Below the pieces are notes generated by a model. The model was not told where the DNA came from, did not search any database, and saw only the letters and a list, made by a program, of their open reading frames with translations. Shown piece by piece: positions 21,145-30,519 of a stretch of DNA of 64,000 bases (positions within the stretch are counted from its first letter, which is position 1; every line of letters starts with the position of its first letter). The DNA comes from Streptomyces sp. NBC_01717 (GTDB lineage Bacteria > Actinomycetota > Actinomycetes > Streptomycetales > Streptomycetaceae): assembly GCF_036248255.1 (NCBI RefSeq), contig NZ_CP109178.1:7507001-7571000 (forward strand), read 5' to 3'. Both the position numbers and the translations under genes were made by a program.

Positions 21145-22518
21145 GTGGAGCCCGACCTCTTTACCGCAGCCGCCGAAGACCGCCAGGAGAAGGACCCGTC
21201 CAGCAGCCCCCTCGCTGTCCGGATGCGCCCTCGTATCCTCGACGAGGTCGTCGGCCAGCAGCATCTGCTGAAGCCGGGCTCGCCGCTGCGCCGCCTCGTC
21301 GGCGAAGGGGGCGGCGGGCCTGCCGGCCCGTCGTCGGTGATCCTCTGGGGCCCGCCCGGCATCGGCAAGACGACTCTGGCGTACGTGGTCAGCAAGGCCA
21401 CCAACAAGCGCTTCGTCGAGCTCTCCGCGATCACCGCGGGGGTCAAGGAAGTACGGGCCGTCATCGAGAGCGCCCGCCGCGCCACCGGCGGCTACGGCAA
21501 GGAGACCGTCCTCTTCCTCGACGAGATCCACCGCTTCTCCAAGGCCCAGCAGGACTCACTGCTGCCGGCGGTGGAGAACCGCTGGGTGACGCTCATCGCT
21601 GCGACGACCGAGAATCCGTACTTCTCGATCATCTCGCCGCTTCTGTCGCGCTCGCTGCTCCTGACCCTCGAATCGCTCACCGACGACGATCTGCGCGCCC
21701 TGATGCGCCGCGCCCTGACCGCCGAGCACGGCCTCGGCGGGGCGGTCACACTGCCCGAGGACGCCGAGGCCCATCTGCTGCGCATCGCGGGCGGTGACGC
21801 GCGCCGCGCGCTGACGGCGCTGGAGGCCGCGGCCGGTGCGGCGCTCGCCATGCAGGAGAAGGAGGTCACCCTCCAGACGGTCGAGGCGACCGTCGACCGG
21901 GCGGCCGTGAAGTACGACCGGGACGGCGACCAGCACTACGACGTGGCGAGTGCCCTGATCAAGTCGATCCGCGGCTCCGACGTGGACGCGGCGCTGCACT
22001 ACCTGGCCCGGATGATCGAGGCGGGGGAGGACCCGCGGTTCATCGCCCGGCGGCTGATGATCTCCGCCAGTGAGGACATCGGCCTCGCCGACCCGACGGC
22101 GCTGCCCACAGCGGTCGCCGCCGCCCAGGCCGTCGCCATGATCGGCTTCCCGGAGGCGGCGCTCACCCTCAGCCACGCCACGATCGCGCTGGCGCTCGCC
22201 CCCAAGTCCAATGCGGCGACGCTGGCGATCTCCGCCGCCCAGGAGGATGTGCGCAACGGCCTGGCGGGCCCGGTCCCGGCGCATCTGCGCGACGGCCACT
22301 ACAAGGGGGCCGCCAAACTGGGCCATGCGCAGGGCTACGTCTATCCGCACGATGTCCCCGGCGGGATCGCGGCGCAGCAGTACGCCCCGGACGCGGTGGC
22401 CGACAAGCGCTACTACCGGCCCACCCGGTACGGCGCCGAGGCGCGCTATGCGGATGTGGTGGACCGGGTCCGCGAGCGGCTGGGCCGCGGTGGTTCCGAC
22501 GACGCGACGGACGCCTGA
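21145..22518 (+). CDS. rarA: replication-associated recombination AAA+ ATPase RarA (MgsA)
   Basis: A 457-aa clamp-loader-like AAA+ ATPase acting at stalled replication forks. Visible are [17 protein letters not shown] at the N-terminus, Walker [10 protein letters not shown], Walker [10 protein letters not shown], sensor [11 protein letters not shown] and the C-terminal tetramerisation region ([18 protein letters not shown]). The length is typical. The GTG start is probably leaderless. Confidence 0.95.
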   Translation: MEPDLFTAAAEDRQEKDPSSSPLAVRMRPRILDEVVGQQHLLKPGSPLRRLVGEGGGGPAGPSSVILWGPPGIGKTTLAYVVSKATNKRFVELSAITAGVKEVRAVIESARRATGGYGKETVLFLDEIHRFSKAQQDSLLPAVENRWVTLIAATTENPYFSIISPLLSRSLLLTLESLTDDDLRALMRRALTAEHGLGGAVTLPEDAEAHLLRIAGGDARRALTALEAAAGAALAMQEKEVTLQTVEATVDRAAVKYDRDGDQHYDVASALIKSIRGSDVDAALHYLARMIEAGEDPRFIARRLMISASEDIGLADPTALPTAVAAAQAVAMIGFPEAALTLSHATIALALAPKSNAATLAISAAQEDVRNGLAGPVPAHLRDGHYKGAAKLGHAQGYVYPHDVPGGIAAQQYAPDAVADKRYYRPTRYGAEARYADVVDRVRERLGRGGSDDATDA

Positions 22519-22548
22519 CGCTCCTCCTCCGGACGGTGGGGCACCCGT

Positions 22549-23382
22549 TCAGCGTGCGGCCGCTTCGAACAGTGTGTGCATCGCGTGGCGCAGTCCGGTG
22601 ACGTCGCGCACCGGCTCGGGGAATTCGAAGCGTGCGTCGAAGCACCGCCCGTCGGCCTCGCAGAAGCGCACCCGCAGCCCGTGCCGGTCGAGCGCGACCG
22701 GCACGACCGAGGGCCGGTGGGCCGCGCAGCTGCCGTCCGCCCGCTCTCCCAGCAGCCCGCACAGCAGCGCCACCTGTTCGCCGTGCGCCGCGTGCAGATG
22801 CTGCAGCAGCTCCGCCTCGTGGGCGACGAGCGGGTCGGCGGCGGCGTCCCGGAATTCCTCCGGTTCGACGTCCTGGGCGCCCCACAGATCGTCGACGTAC
22901 GCCTCACCGGTCTCCAGCCGCAGCATCATCCGTCCGGGCCCGGCCATGCCCGGTACGGAGGTGAGCCATCCGGAGATCCAGCCGCGGCCACGGATGCGGT
23001 GCGGTACGGAGACCGGTGCGACGTCCGTGATCTCCAACACGGCGGTCAGTTCGTCGTCCTGGGCGCGCGTGGCGGCCCGTACGGCCGGGGAATCGGCGGG
23101 AAACTCGAGGAACAGATCGCCCTCGGGGCCTACGCTGCGGTCCAGCGGCACCAGCTGGTCGAAACCGGCTGTGGTCAGCCCGGGGATGAGCAGTACCGCC
23201 GAACAGGTACTCTGTACGAGAGTTCGTGTGCGCTCGGCTGCTGACGGCATCCGAGTGTTTTCAAGCCCGCTGGGACGCGGCTGACCACGATCTGATCGGT
23301 CCTCCGTCGTATCGACGCCCTCGATGGCGTCGACGCTGTCAGTGCTGTCCGTGACGTGTGTGGTGTTCCCAGGGCGAGACAT
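22549..23382 (-). CDS. DUF2470 domain protein, probably iron-regulated
   Basis: A 277-aa protein. The C-terminal 90 residues (from DPLVAHEAELLQHLHAAHG to the end) look like DUF2470, a domain shared with the HugZ family of haem-degrading proteins. The middle (about 60-170) resembles a pyridoxamine-phosphate-oxidase-like split-barrel but is not clear. The first 45 residues are acidic and low-complexity. ATG 23382 has AAGGAGA about 8 nt upstream. A near-perfect DmdR/IdeR iron box lies 15 nt before the start, so the gene should be induced under iron starvation; a role in haem or iron handling is inferred, not shown. Confidence 0.78.
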   Translation of the reverse strand: MSRPGNTTHVTDSTDSVDAIEGVDTTEDRSDRGQPRPSGLENTRMPSAAERTRTLVQSTCSAVLLIPGLTTAGFDQLVPLDRSVGPEGDLFLEFPADSPAVRAATRAQDDELTAVLEITDVAPVSVPHRIRGRGWISGWLTSVPGMAGPGRMMLRLETGEAYVDDLWGAQDVEPEEFRDAAADPLVAHEAELLQHLHAAHGEQVALLCGLLGERADGSCAAHRPSVVPVALDRHGLRVRFCEADGRCFDARFEFPEPVRDVTGLRHAMHTLFEAAAR

Positions 23383-23396
23383 GCGATCTCCTTGAG

Positions 23397-23415
23397 TAAG
23401 GTGAGCCTAACCTAA
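23397..23415 (-). promoter_or_regulatory. iron box (DmdR1/IdeR operator)
   Basis: Read on the minus strand, the 19 bp are TTAGGTTAGGCTCACCTTA, matching the consensus TTAGGTTAGGCTCACCTAA at 18 of 19 positions. It covers a TAGGCT that can serve as the -10 of the DUF2470 gene, so iron-loaded repressor would block that promoter. rpsD reads away on the other side, 24 nt from the box. Confidence 0.85.
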
Positions 23416-23438
23416 CCCACAACGGAGGTCTGGAGAAC

Positions 23439-24053
23439 GTGCCTAATCAGTCGCGTCCCAAGGTCAAGAAGTCTCGTGCGCTCGGCATCGCCCTGACGCC
23501 GAAGGCCGTCAAGTACTTCGAGGCCCGCCCCTACCCGCCGGGCGAGCACGGCCGTGGCCGCAAGCAGAACTCGGACTACAAGGTCCGTCTGCTCGAGAAG
23601 CAGCGTCTGCGCGCCCAGTACGACATCAGCGAGCGCCAGATGGCGCGCGCCTACGACCGCGCCAAGAAGGCCGAGGGCAAGACGGGCGAGGCGCTCGTCG
23701 TCGAGCTCGAGCGCCGTCTCGACGCGCTGGTCCTGCGTTCGGGCATCGCCCGCACGATCTACCAGGCCCGCCAGATGGTCGTCCACGGCCACATCGAGGT
23801 CGACGGCCGCAAGGTCGACAAGCCGTCCTTCCGCGTCCGTCCCGACAACATCGTGATGGTCCGCGAGCGCAGCCGCGACAAGCACCCCTTCCAGGTGGCC
23901 CGCGAGGGTGGTTACGCCCCCGACGGCGAGACCCCGCGCTACCTGCAGGTGAACCTGAAGGCCCTGGCCTTCCGCCTGGACCGGGACCCGAACCGCAAGG
24001 AGATCCCGGTGATCTGCGACGAGCAGCTCGTCGTCGAGTACTACGCCCGCTGA
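23439..24053 (+). CDS. rpsD: 30S ribosomal protein S4
   Basis: A 204-aa primary 16S rRNA-binding protein. The S4 RNA-binding domain ([20 protein letters not shown]) is clear. The N-terminus ([21 protein letters not shown]) lacks the zinc-binding cysteines of some S4 proteins, so this is the zinc-free form. GTG start with AACGGAGG and a second GGAG upstream. It stands alone rather than in the rpsM-rpsK-rpoA cluster. Confidence 0.96.
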   Translation: MPNQSRPKVKKSRALGIALTPKAVKYFEARPYPPGEHGRGRKQNSDYKVRLLEKQRLRAQYDISERQMARAYDRAKKAEGKTGEALVVELERRLDALVLRSGIARTIYQARQMVVHGHIEVDGRKVDKPSFRVRPDNIVMVRERSRDKHPFQVAREGGYAPDGETPRYLQVNLKALAFRLDRDPNRKEIPVICDEQLVVEYYAR

Positions 24054-24070
24054 TCCAGGCGTAGCCGCTC

Positions 24071-26284
24071 TCACCAGCGCTCAGGCCCGCCCCTCCCCGA
24101 AGCCGGGGAGGCGGCGGGCTTCCGCGTTCTGCCGTCCGGGGCCGGTACGGGACCACGCCGCTGTGCCTTCACGCCGGGACGGTCCACGGGCCGGCACGCC
24201 AGCGCCCGTGCCACCGCCGCGTCCGGATCCAGCTGTGCACCCGCCCGCCGACCCGATTCGTACCGTGCGTCGCCCAGCTCCCGCCGTGCCAGCCGCTCGC
24301 ACTCCGCCCGGGGCCTGCCGTAGTACGCCGAACCGAACAGCGGCAGCCCCACCGACGGCCAGATCCGCTCGGCGGCCCCCTGCAGCACCGCTGCCTCCGC
24401 CGCATCCCCCTCGACCGCCGTGACCAGTGCCAGCAGTTCCATGGCAAGGACGGACCCGAGCAGGTCATGGAAGGTGTGGCCGATCGCCAGGGACTCCCGG
24501 AGCAGTTCCCGGGCGCACTCCGGCCGCCCCTGCTGCAGCTGCGCGTAGGCCAGCACGAAGAGCGCGTAGGAGAGTGCCCACCGCTCCCCGCGGTCCTCGC
24601 AGACCTCCCTGACCTCCTGGCAGATCTCCGCAGCGGCCTCCAGGTCCCCGCGGAACCCGACCGCCATCGCCAGTTCGATCTGGGCCATCAGCACATTGCT
24701 GTTCAACTCGCCGAGGTCCCGGTAGCGCCTCAGGGCGTCCTGCAACAGTTCCTCCGCGCGGACCATGTCGTCCGTGACGAGGGCCAGACATCCCGTGCGG
24801 TGCACCGCGTAGGCCTGGGCCGTCGCGTCACCGGTCCGGTCCGCCTCCTCCCGGCACTCGTGCAACGCGGAGATCGCACCGACCGCGTCCCCCTGCAGCA
24901 CGGCCACATACCCGAGCACCCACAGCGCCTTGAGCCGGGAGGGTTCGTACGGCGTCTCCTCCTCCAGTACGTGGTTCAGCCAGTGCCGCCCCTCCGAGAG
25001 GCGCCCGCAGCCGACCCAGAGGAACCAGAGCGTGCCCGCCAGGTACTGCGCGAGATGGGCCTCGTCCGGGCACTCCAGCGAACACTCCATCGCCTGGCGC
25101 AGATTGGGCAGTTCGCTCTCGGCCCGGGCCGCGACCTCGCCCTGCCGTGGGCTGAACCAGTCGAGCTCGCACCAGGTGGCGAGCCCCAGGAACCAGTCCC
25201 GGTGGCGCCGTCGTAACCGGTCCGTGTCGCCGGTGGCGGCCAGCCACTCGGCGCCGTACTCGCGCACCGTGTCCAGCATCCGGTAGCGGGTGCCCACCGC
25301 CGAGTCCTCGCGCAGCACCACGGACTGCGCCAGCAGCCCCGTCAGCACATCGAGCACCGACTCGGCCGGCAGCTCGGGGCTGCTGCAGATGTACTCGACG
25401 GCCTCCAGATCGAACTGCCCGGCGAATACCGACAGCCGCGCCCACAACAGCCGCTGCTCCGGGGCGCACAGCTCATGGCTCCAGCCGATGGCCGTACGGA
25501 GCGTCTGGTGGCGTGCCTGCGCGCTGCGGCTGGCACCGGTCAGCAGCCGGAAGCGGTCGTCCAGGCGCTGCAGCACCTGTTCCGTGGACAGGGCGCGAAG
25601 CCGTCCGGCGGCCAGTTCCAGCGCGAGCGGGATCCCGTCCAGCCGACGGCACAGCTCCCGCGCCGATCCGCGGTTGTCCTCCGTCAGCCGGAACCCCGGG
25701 CACACCGCCGCGGCCCGTTCCGCGAACAGCGTCATCGCGTCCTCTTCGGCCATCGGCGCTAGCGGATAGGTGACCTCACCGTCCAGCTCCAGGGGCCGCC
25801 GTCCGGCGGCCAGCACCCGCAGCTGCGGGGCCCTGCGCAGCAGCGCGCACACCAACTCGGCGCAGGCGTCGACAAGATGCTCGAAGCCGTCGATGACCAG
25901 CAGGAGCCGGCGTCCGGTGAGATGTTCGAGAAGTGTCGTGCGGGGCGGGCGACCGGTGTGATCGGTGAGTCCCAGCGCATCGATCACGGCATGTTCCAGC
26001 AGCCCGGGGTCGTGGACGGCGGACAGCTCCACCAGCCGGACCCCGTCGCAGTACCGTTTCTCCAGGAGAGCCGCAGCCCGGACGGCACATCGGGTCTTCC
26101 CCACGCCACCCACCCCGACCACGGTGACCAGTCTCGATTCCGTCAGCAGACGGCCCAGGTCGGCCAGCTCCTCGTCACGTCCCACGAATCGGTTCAGTTC
26201 CGCCGGGAGATTGCCACGGGCCGTGGTGCCCGGGCTCGGAGCGTCGGGGGAGTCGTCCGGGGAGGGGCGCTGGGAGCGTCGCAT
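24071..26284 (-). CDS. AfsR/LAL-like regulatory ATPase without visible DNA-binding domain
   Basis: A 737-aa protein. After a 25-residue tail comes NLPAELNRFVGRDEELADLG, a STAND-type ATPase with Walker A GVGGVGKTR, Walker B LLLVIDGFEHL, the LCRRLDGIPLALELAAGRLR motif, and a long TPR-like helical region to about residue 690. Relatives of this type usually end in a LuxR-type HTH or start with an OmpR/BTAD module. Here the C-terminus is a Pro/Arg-rich tail with no HTH. It may act through a partner or be a remnant. ATG 26284 sits 8 nt after a -10. It converges on rpsD, 17 nt between stops. Confidence 0.82.
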   Translation of the reverse strand: MRRSQRPSPDDSPDAPSPGTTARGNLPAELNRFVGRDEELADLGRLLTESRLVTVVGVGGVGKTRCAVRAAALLEKRYCDGVRLVELSAVHDPGLLEHAVIDALGLTDHTGRPPRTTLLEHLTGRRLLLVIDGFEHLVDACAELVCALLRRAPQLRVLAAGRRPLELDGEVTYPLAPMAEEDAMTLFAERAAAVCPGFRLTEDNRGSARELCRRLDGIPLALELAAGRLRALSTEQVLQRLDDRFRLLTGASRSAQARHQTLRTAIGWSHELCAPEQRLLWARLSVFAGQFDLEAVEYICSSPELPAESVLDVLTGLLAQSVVLREDSAVGTRYRMLDTVREYGAEWLAATGDTDRLRRRHRDWFLGLATWCELDWFSPRQGEVAARAESELPNLRQAMECSLECPDEAHLAQYLAGTLWFLWVGCGRLSEGRHWLNHVLEEETPYEPSRLKALWVLGYVAVLQGDAVGAISALHECREEADRTGDATAQAYAVHRTGCLALVTDDMVRAEELLQDALRRYRDLGELNSNVLMAQIELAMAVGFRGDLEAAAEICQEVREVCEDRGERWALSYALFVLAYAQLQQGRPECARELLRESLAIGHTFHDLLGSVLAMELLALVTAVEGDAAEAAVLQGAAERIWPSVGLPLFGSAYYGRPRAECERLARRELGDARYESGRRAGAQLDPDAAVARALACRPVDRPGVKAQRRGPVPAPDGRTRKPAASPASGRGGPERW
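24085..24119. terminator. hairpin terminator of rpsD inside the convergent ORF end
   Basis: A 15-bp stem with one bulged C pairs 24085-24099 with 24104-24119 around AAGC. It lies 32 nt after the rpsD stop and overlaps the last codons of the minus-strand ATPase gene, so it may serve both transcripts. Confidence 0.65.
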
Positions 26285-26292
26285 GAACACGC

Positions 26293-26322
26293 AGAGTACT
26301 GGCCCGGCAGCTCTCCGTACAA
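26293..26322 (-). promoter_or_regulatory. promoter of the minus-strand ATPase gene
   Basis: On the minus strand, TTGTAC (26322-26317) and TACTCT (26298-26293) are 18 nt apart. The -10 ends 8 nt before the ATG, predicting a leaderless transcript. Confidence 0.5.
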
Positions 26323-26432
26323 TCTCCTTTGTGCAACTCCCGATCCCCCCATCCCCAATGCGGTAGGGGGCGCGCCCCCCGGCGCGATAGGGTCGGGAGA
26401 CGACGATTCGACAAGCCAGGGAGCGGTGCAAC

Positions 26433-26897
26433 GTGTCCGGTGGAGAGGTGGCCGGGATCCTGGTGGCCGTCTTCTGGGCGATCCTGGTCTCGTTCCTCGC
26501 CGTCGTCCTGGTGAGGCTGGCCCAGACGCTCAGGGCAACCACCAAGCTCGTGGCGGAAGTGACCGAACAGGCCGTTCCGCTGCTCGCCGACGCCTCCGCG
26601 ACGGTGCGCTCCGCGCAGACCCAGCTCGACAAGGTCGACGCGATCGCGACGGACGTCCAGGAGGTCACCTCCAACGCCTCGGCGCTCTCCACCACCGTCG
26701 CATCGACCTTCGGCGGACCACTGGTCAAGGTGGCCGCGTTCGGCTACGGAGTGCGGCAGGCCATCGGCCGCCGGACCTCCTCGGAAGCCGAACCGGCCCG
26801 CCGGGCGCCGCGTCGCACGGTGATCGTCGGCCGTACGGTGCCGTCCGCGAGGGCCAAGAAGCGCGGCGGCAGAAGCTCCCGCGGATCGAAGGACTGA
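26433..26897 (+). CDS. DUF948 membrane protein
   Basis: A 154-aa protein with one N-terminal span (about residues 8-28), a coiled helical segment of the DUF948 type (TLRATTKLVAEVTEQAVPLL), and a basic Arg/Lys/Ser C-terminus. Function unknown; the family is linked loosely to general stress proteins. The GTG at 26433 has GGAGCGG upstream. A TAGGGT at 26388-26393 may be its -10. It forms the head of an operon with the next gene and alaS. Confidence 0.82.
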   Translation: MSGGEVAGILVAVFWAILVSFLAVVLVRLAQTLRATTKLVAEVTEQAVPLLADASATVRSAQTQLDKVDAIATDVQEVTSNASALSTTVASTFGGPLVKVAAFGYGVRQAIGRRTSSEAEPARRAPRRTVIVGRTVPSARAKKRGGRSSRGSKD

Positions 26898-26904
26898 CGC
26901 AGCG

Positions 26905-27273
26905 ATGTTCCGCCGTACGTTCTGGTTCACCGCCGGCGCAGCCGCCGGTGTCTGGGCCACCACCAAGGTCAACCGGAAGCTCAAGCAACTGACCCCCGAG
27001 AGCCTGGCGGCGCGTGCCGCCGACAAGGCGATCGAGGGAGGTCACAAGCTCAAGGACTTCGCCCTGGACGTCCGCGACGGCATGGTCCGGCGCGAGGCCG
27101 AGCTGGGGGAGGCGCTGGGCCTGCAGGCACCGATCGACCCCGAGCTCCCGGTACAGCGTCATTTCGCGGTCGAGGCGGCCGAGCCCGCCCCGGCCGCAGA
27201 CGCCACCGCCCACCGCAAGCTCCCCTACAACTCGTACAACGACAACTCGTACAACCGGAATGAGGACCACTGA
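26905..27273 (+). CDS. small conserved membrane-associated protein
   Basis: A 122-aa protein beginning with a short hydrophobic segment ([17 protein letters not shown]), then a charged helical region, and ending in an odd Asn/Tyr-rich tail ([15 protein letters not shown]). I recognise no function. It lies 7 nt after the DUF948 gene, and its stop overlaps the alaS start (TGATG); this pair before alaS looks like a conserved actinobacterial arrangement. Confidence 0.78.
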   Translation: MFRRTFWFTAGAAAGVWATTKVNRKLKQLTPESLAARAADKAIEGGHKLKDFALDVRDGMVRREAELGEALGLQAPIDPELPVQRHFAVEAAEPAPAADATAHRKLPYNSYNDNSYNRNEDH

Positions 27274-29942
27274 TGGAGTCGGCTGAAATTCGTCGCCGCT
27301 GGCTGAGCTTCTTCGAGGAGCGCGGGCACACCGTCGTGCCTTCGGCGTCGCTCATCGCGGACGACCCGACTCTGCTGCTGGTCCCCGCGGGCATGGTCCC
27401 CTTCAAGCCGTACTTCCTCGGCGAGGTCAAGCCGCCCGCCCCGCGCGTCACCAGCGTGCAGAAGTGCGTGCGTACGCCCGACATCGAAGAGGTCGGCAAG
27501 ACCACCCGGCACGGCACCTTCTTCCAGATGTGCGGGAACTTCTCGTTCGGCGACTACTTCAAGGAAGGCGCCATCAGCTACGCCTGGGAGGCTCTCACCA
27601 CCTCCGTGGCGGACGGCGGCTTCGGTCTCGACCCCGAGCGACTGTGGATCACGGTCTACCTCGACGACGACGAGGCCGAGCAGATCTGGCGCGACAAGAT
27701 CGGCGTCCCGGCCGAACGCATCCAGCGTCTGGGCAAGAAGGACAACTTCTGGTCCATGGGCGTCCCCGGCCCGTGCGGCCCCTGCTCCGAGATCAACTAC
27801 GACCGCGGCCCCGAATTCGGTGTCGAGGGCGGCCCGGCCGTCAACGACGAGCGCTACGTGGAGATCTGGAACCTGGTCTTCATGCAGTACGAGCGGGGCG
27901 CCGGCGACGGCAAGGAGGACTTCCCGATCCTCGGTGACCTGCCGTCCAAGAACATCGACACCGGCCTCGGCCTCGAGCGCCTCGCGATGATCCTGCAGGA
28001 CGTGCAGAACCTGTACGAGATCGACACCTCGATGGCCGTCATCGAGAAGGCCACCGAGCTGACCGGGGTGCGCTACGGCGAGAACCACACCTCCGACGTC
28101 TCGCTCCGGGTCGTCACCGACCACATGCGTACATCCGTCATGCTCATCGGCGACGGTGTCACCCCCGGCAACGAGGGCCGCGGCTACGTCCTGCGCCGCA
28201 TCATGCGCCGCGCCGTCCGCAACATGCGTCTCCTCGGCGCCACCGGGCCGGTCGTCGCCGAGCTCGTCGACACGGTCATCAAGTCGATGGGTCAGCAGTA
28301 CCCGGAGCTGATCACCGACCGCAAGCGCATCGAGACCGTCGCGCTCGCCGAAGAGGCCGCCTTCCTGAAGGCGCTCAAGGGCGGCACCAACATCCTCGAC
28401 ACCGCCGTCACCGAGACCAAGGCCGCCGGCGGCAAGGTCCTCGCCGGCGACAAGGCGTTCCTGCTCCACGACACCTGGGGCTTCCCGATCGACCTCACCC
28501 TGGAGATGGCCGCCGAACAGGGCCTCGCCGTGGACGAGGACGGCTTCCGCCGCCTGATGAAGGAGCAGCGGGACCGTGCCAAGGCCGACGCCAAGGCCAA
28601 GAAGACCGGTCACGCCGACCTGTCCGCCTACCGCGAGGTGGCCGACAAGTCGGGCTCCACCGAGTTCACCGGCTACACCTCCACCGAGGGCGAGTCGACG
28701 ATCGTCGGCCTCCTCGTCGACGGGATCTCCTCGCCCGCCGCCACCGAGGGCGACGAGGTCGAGGTCGTCCTCGACCGCACGCCGTTCTACGCCGAGGGCG
28801 GCGGCCAGCTCGCCGACCAGGGCCGGATCCGGCTCGACACCGGCGCCGTCATCCAGGTGCGCGACGTCCAGCAGCCGGTCCCGGGCGTCTCCGTGCACAA
28901 GGGCACGGTCCAGGTCGGCGAGGTGACGGTCGGCGCCACCGCCTACGCCGCGATCGACACCACCCGCCGCCGCGCCATCGCCCGCGCCCACAGCGCCACG
29001 CACCTCACGCACCAGGCGCTCCGTGACGCCCTCGGCCCGACGGCCGCCCAGGCCGGTTCGGAGAACTCGCCGGGCCGCTTCCGCTTCGACTTCGGTTCCC
29101 CCGCCGCCGTCCCCGGCACGGTCCTGACCGACGTGGAGCAGAAGATCAACGAGGTCCTCTCCCGGGAGCTCGACGTCCAGGCCGAGGTCATGTCGATCGA
29201 CGAGGCCAAGAAGCAGGGCGCCATCGCCGAGTTCGGCGAGAAGTACGGCGAGCGGGTCCGGGTCGTCACCATCGGCGACTTCTCCAAGGAGCTCTGCGGC
29301 GGTACGCACGTCCACAACACCGCTCAGCTGGGTCTGGTGAAGCTGCTCGGCGAGTCGTCCATCGGCTCCGGCGTGCGCCGTATCGAGGCCCTCGTCGGCG
29401 TCGACGCGTACAACTTCCTGGCCAAGGAGCACACGGTCGTCGCCCAGCTCCAGGAGCTGGTCAAGGGCCGCCCCGAGGAGCTTCCTGAGAAGGTCTCCGC
29501 CATGCTCGGCAAGCTCAAGGACGCCGAGAAGGAGATCGAGAAGTTCCGCGCGGAGAAGGTTCTCCAGGCCGCCGGCGGACTCGCCGACTCCGCCAAGGAC
29601 GTACGCGGTGTCGCCCTGGTCACCGGACAGGTGCCGGACGGGACGTCCGCCGACGACCTGCGCAGGCTGGTCCTCGACGTCCGGGGCCGCATCCAGGGCG
29701 GCCGCCCGGCCGTCGTGGCGCTGTTCACCACGGCCAACGGCCGCCCGCTCACCGTCATCGCCACCAACGAGGCCGCCCGCGAGCGTGGCCTCAAGGCCGG
29801 TGACCTGGTCCGTACGGCTGCCAAGACCCTCGGCGGCGGTGGCGGCGGCAAGCCGGACGTCGCCCAGGGCGGCGGCCAGAACCCCGCCGCCATCGGCGAG
29901 GCCGTCGCCGCTGTCGAACGCCTCGTCACCGAGACGGCGTGA
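27273..29942 (+). CDS. alaS: alanyl-tRNA synthetase
   Basis: An 889-aa full-length class II synthetase. The N-terminal catalytic domain has [36 protein letters not shown] and GLGLERLAM. The editing domain carries the zinc-binding HSATH and CGGTHVHNT. The C-terminal oligomerisation region ends in the [14 protein letters not shown] glycine-rich motif. The ATG overlaps the previous stop by 1 nt, and the stop overlaps the ruvX start. Confidence 0.97.
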   Translation: MESAEIRRRWLSFFEERGHTVVPSASLIADDPTLLLVPAGMVPFKPYFLGEVKPPAPRVTSVQKCVRTPDIEEVGKTTRHGTFFQMCGNFSFGDYFKEGAISYAWEALTTSVADGGFGLDPERLWITVYLDDDEAEQIWRDKIGVPAERIQRLGKKDNFWSMGVPGPCGPCSEINYDRGPEFGVEGGPAVNDERYVEIWNLVFMQYERGAGDGKEDFPILGDLPSKNIDTGLGLERLAMILQDVQNLYEIDTSMAVIEKATELTGVRYGENHTSDVSLRVVTDHMRTSVMLIGDGVTPGNEGRGYVLRRIMRRAVRNMRLLGATGPVVAELVDTVIKSMGQQYPELITDRKRIETVALAEEAAFLKALKGGTNILDTAVTETKAAGGKVLAGDKAFLLHDTWGFPIDLTLEMAAEQGLAVDEDGFRRLMKEQRDRAKADAKAKKTGHADLSAYREVADKSGSTEFTGYTSTEGESTIVGLLVDGISSPAATEGDEVEVVLDRTPFYAEGGGQLADQGRIRLDTGAVIQVRDVQQPVPGVSVHKGTVQVGEVTVGATAYAAIDTTRRRAIARAHSATHLTHQALRDALGPTAAQAGSENSPGRFRFDFGSPAAVPGTVLTDVEQKINEVLSRELDVQAEVMSIDEAKKQGAIAEFGEKYGERVRVVTIGDFSKELCGGTHVHNTAQLGLVKLLGESSIGSGVRRIEALVGVDAYNFLAKEHTVVAQLQELVKGRPEELPEKVSAMLGKLKDAEKEIEKFRAEKVLQAAGGLADSAKDVRGVALVTGQVPDGTSADDLRRLVLDVRGRIQGGRPAVVALFTTANGRPLTVIATNEAARERGLKAGDLVRTAAKTLGGGGGGKPDVAQGGGQNPAAIGEAVAAVERLVTETA

Positions 29943-30424
29943 CGGCGGAAGTGACCCAGATGCGCCGTGGACGTCGCCTCGCGATCGACGTCGGGGACGC
30001 CCGGATCGGGGTCGCCTCGTGCGACCCCGACGGGATCCTCGCCACGCCGGTGGAAACCGTGCCGGGACGCGACGTCCCGGCCGCCCACCGGCGGCTGGGG
30101 CAGATCGTCGAGGAGTACGAGCCCATCGAGATCATCATCGGTCTGCCCAGATCCCTGGGTGGCGGTGAAGGGCCCGCCGCGGCCAAGGTCCGGCTGTTCG
30201 CCCAGGAGGTCGCCCGCTCGGCCGCACCCATTCCGGTGCGATTGGTGGACGAGAGGATGACCACAGTGACCGCGAGTCAGGGACTGCGCGCCTCGGGTGT
30301 GAAGTCCAAGAAGGGCCGGTCTGTCATCGATCAGGCTGCCGCTGTGGTGATCCTCCAGAACGCTCTGGAGTCGGAGCGGGCGTCAGGTAAAGCTCCGGGC
30401 GAAGGCGTCGAAGTGGTTGTCTGA
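29939..30424 (+). CDS. ruvX: pre-16S rRNA nuclease RuvX/YqgF
   Basis: A 161-aa RNase H-fold nuclease required for final processing of 16S rRNA ends and formerly annotated as a Holliday junction resolvase. Marks are [13 protein letters not shown], the PLxxxG-type IGLPRSLGG and the C-terminal [10 protein letters not shown] with [10 protein letters not shown]. The start is GTG 29939, overlapping the alaS stop; an internal ATG (29960) seven codons later fits the family start about as well. Pairing with alaS and mltG is common in bacteria. Confidence 0.92.
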   Translation: MTAEVTQMRRGRRLAIDVGDARIGVASCDPDGILATPVETVPGRDVPAAHRRLGQIVEEYEPIEIIIGLPRSLGGGEGPAAAKVRLFAQEVARSAAPIPVRLVDERMTTVTASQGLRASGVKSKKGRSVIDQAAAVVILQNALESERASGKAPGEGVEVVV

Positions 30425-30519
30425 TCGCGATACGGTAACGTTCCGCGCGATGCGGCGGTGTTCGAACAAACACCGCACAGCAAAGAGGCGGAAGTTCGTC
30501 TCGCGGCTCTAGGGGATCG

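Noticed and set aside
23392..23420. rpsD promoter with TTGAGT as -35
   Set aside because: No acceptable -10 lies 16-19 nt downstream; the bases are better explained by the ribosome site and iron box of the divergent gene.
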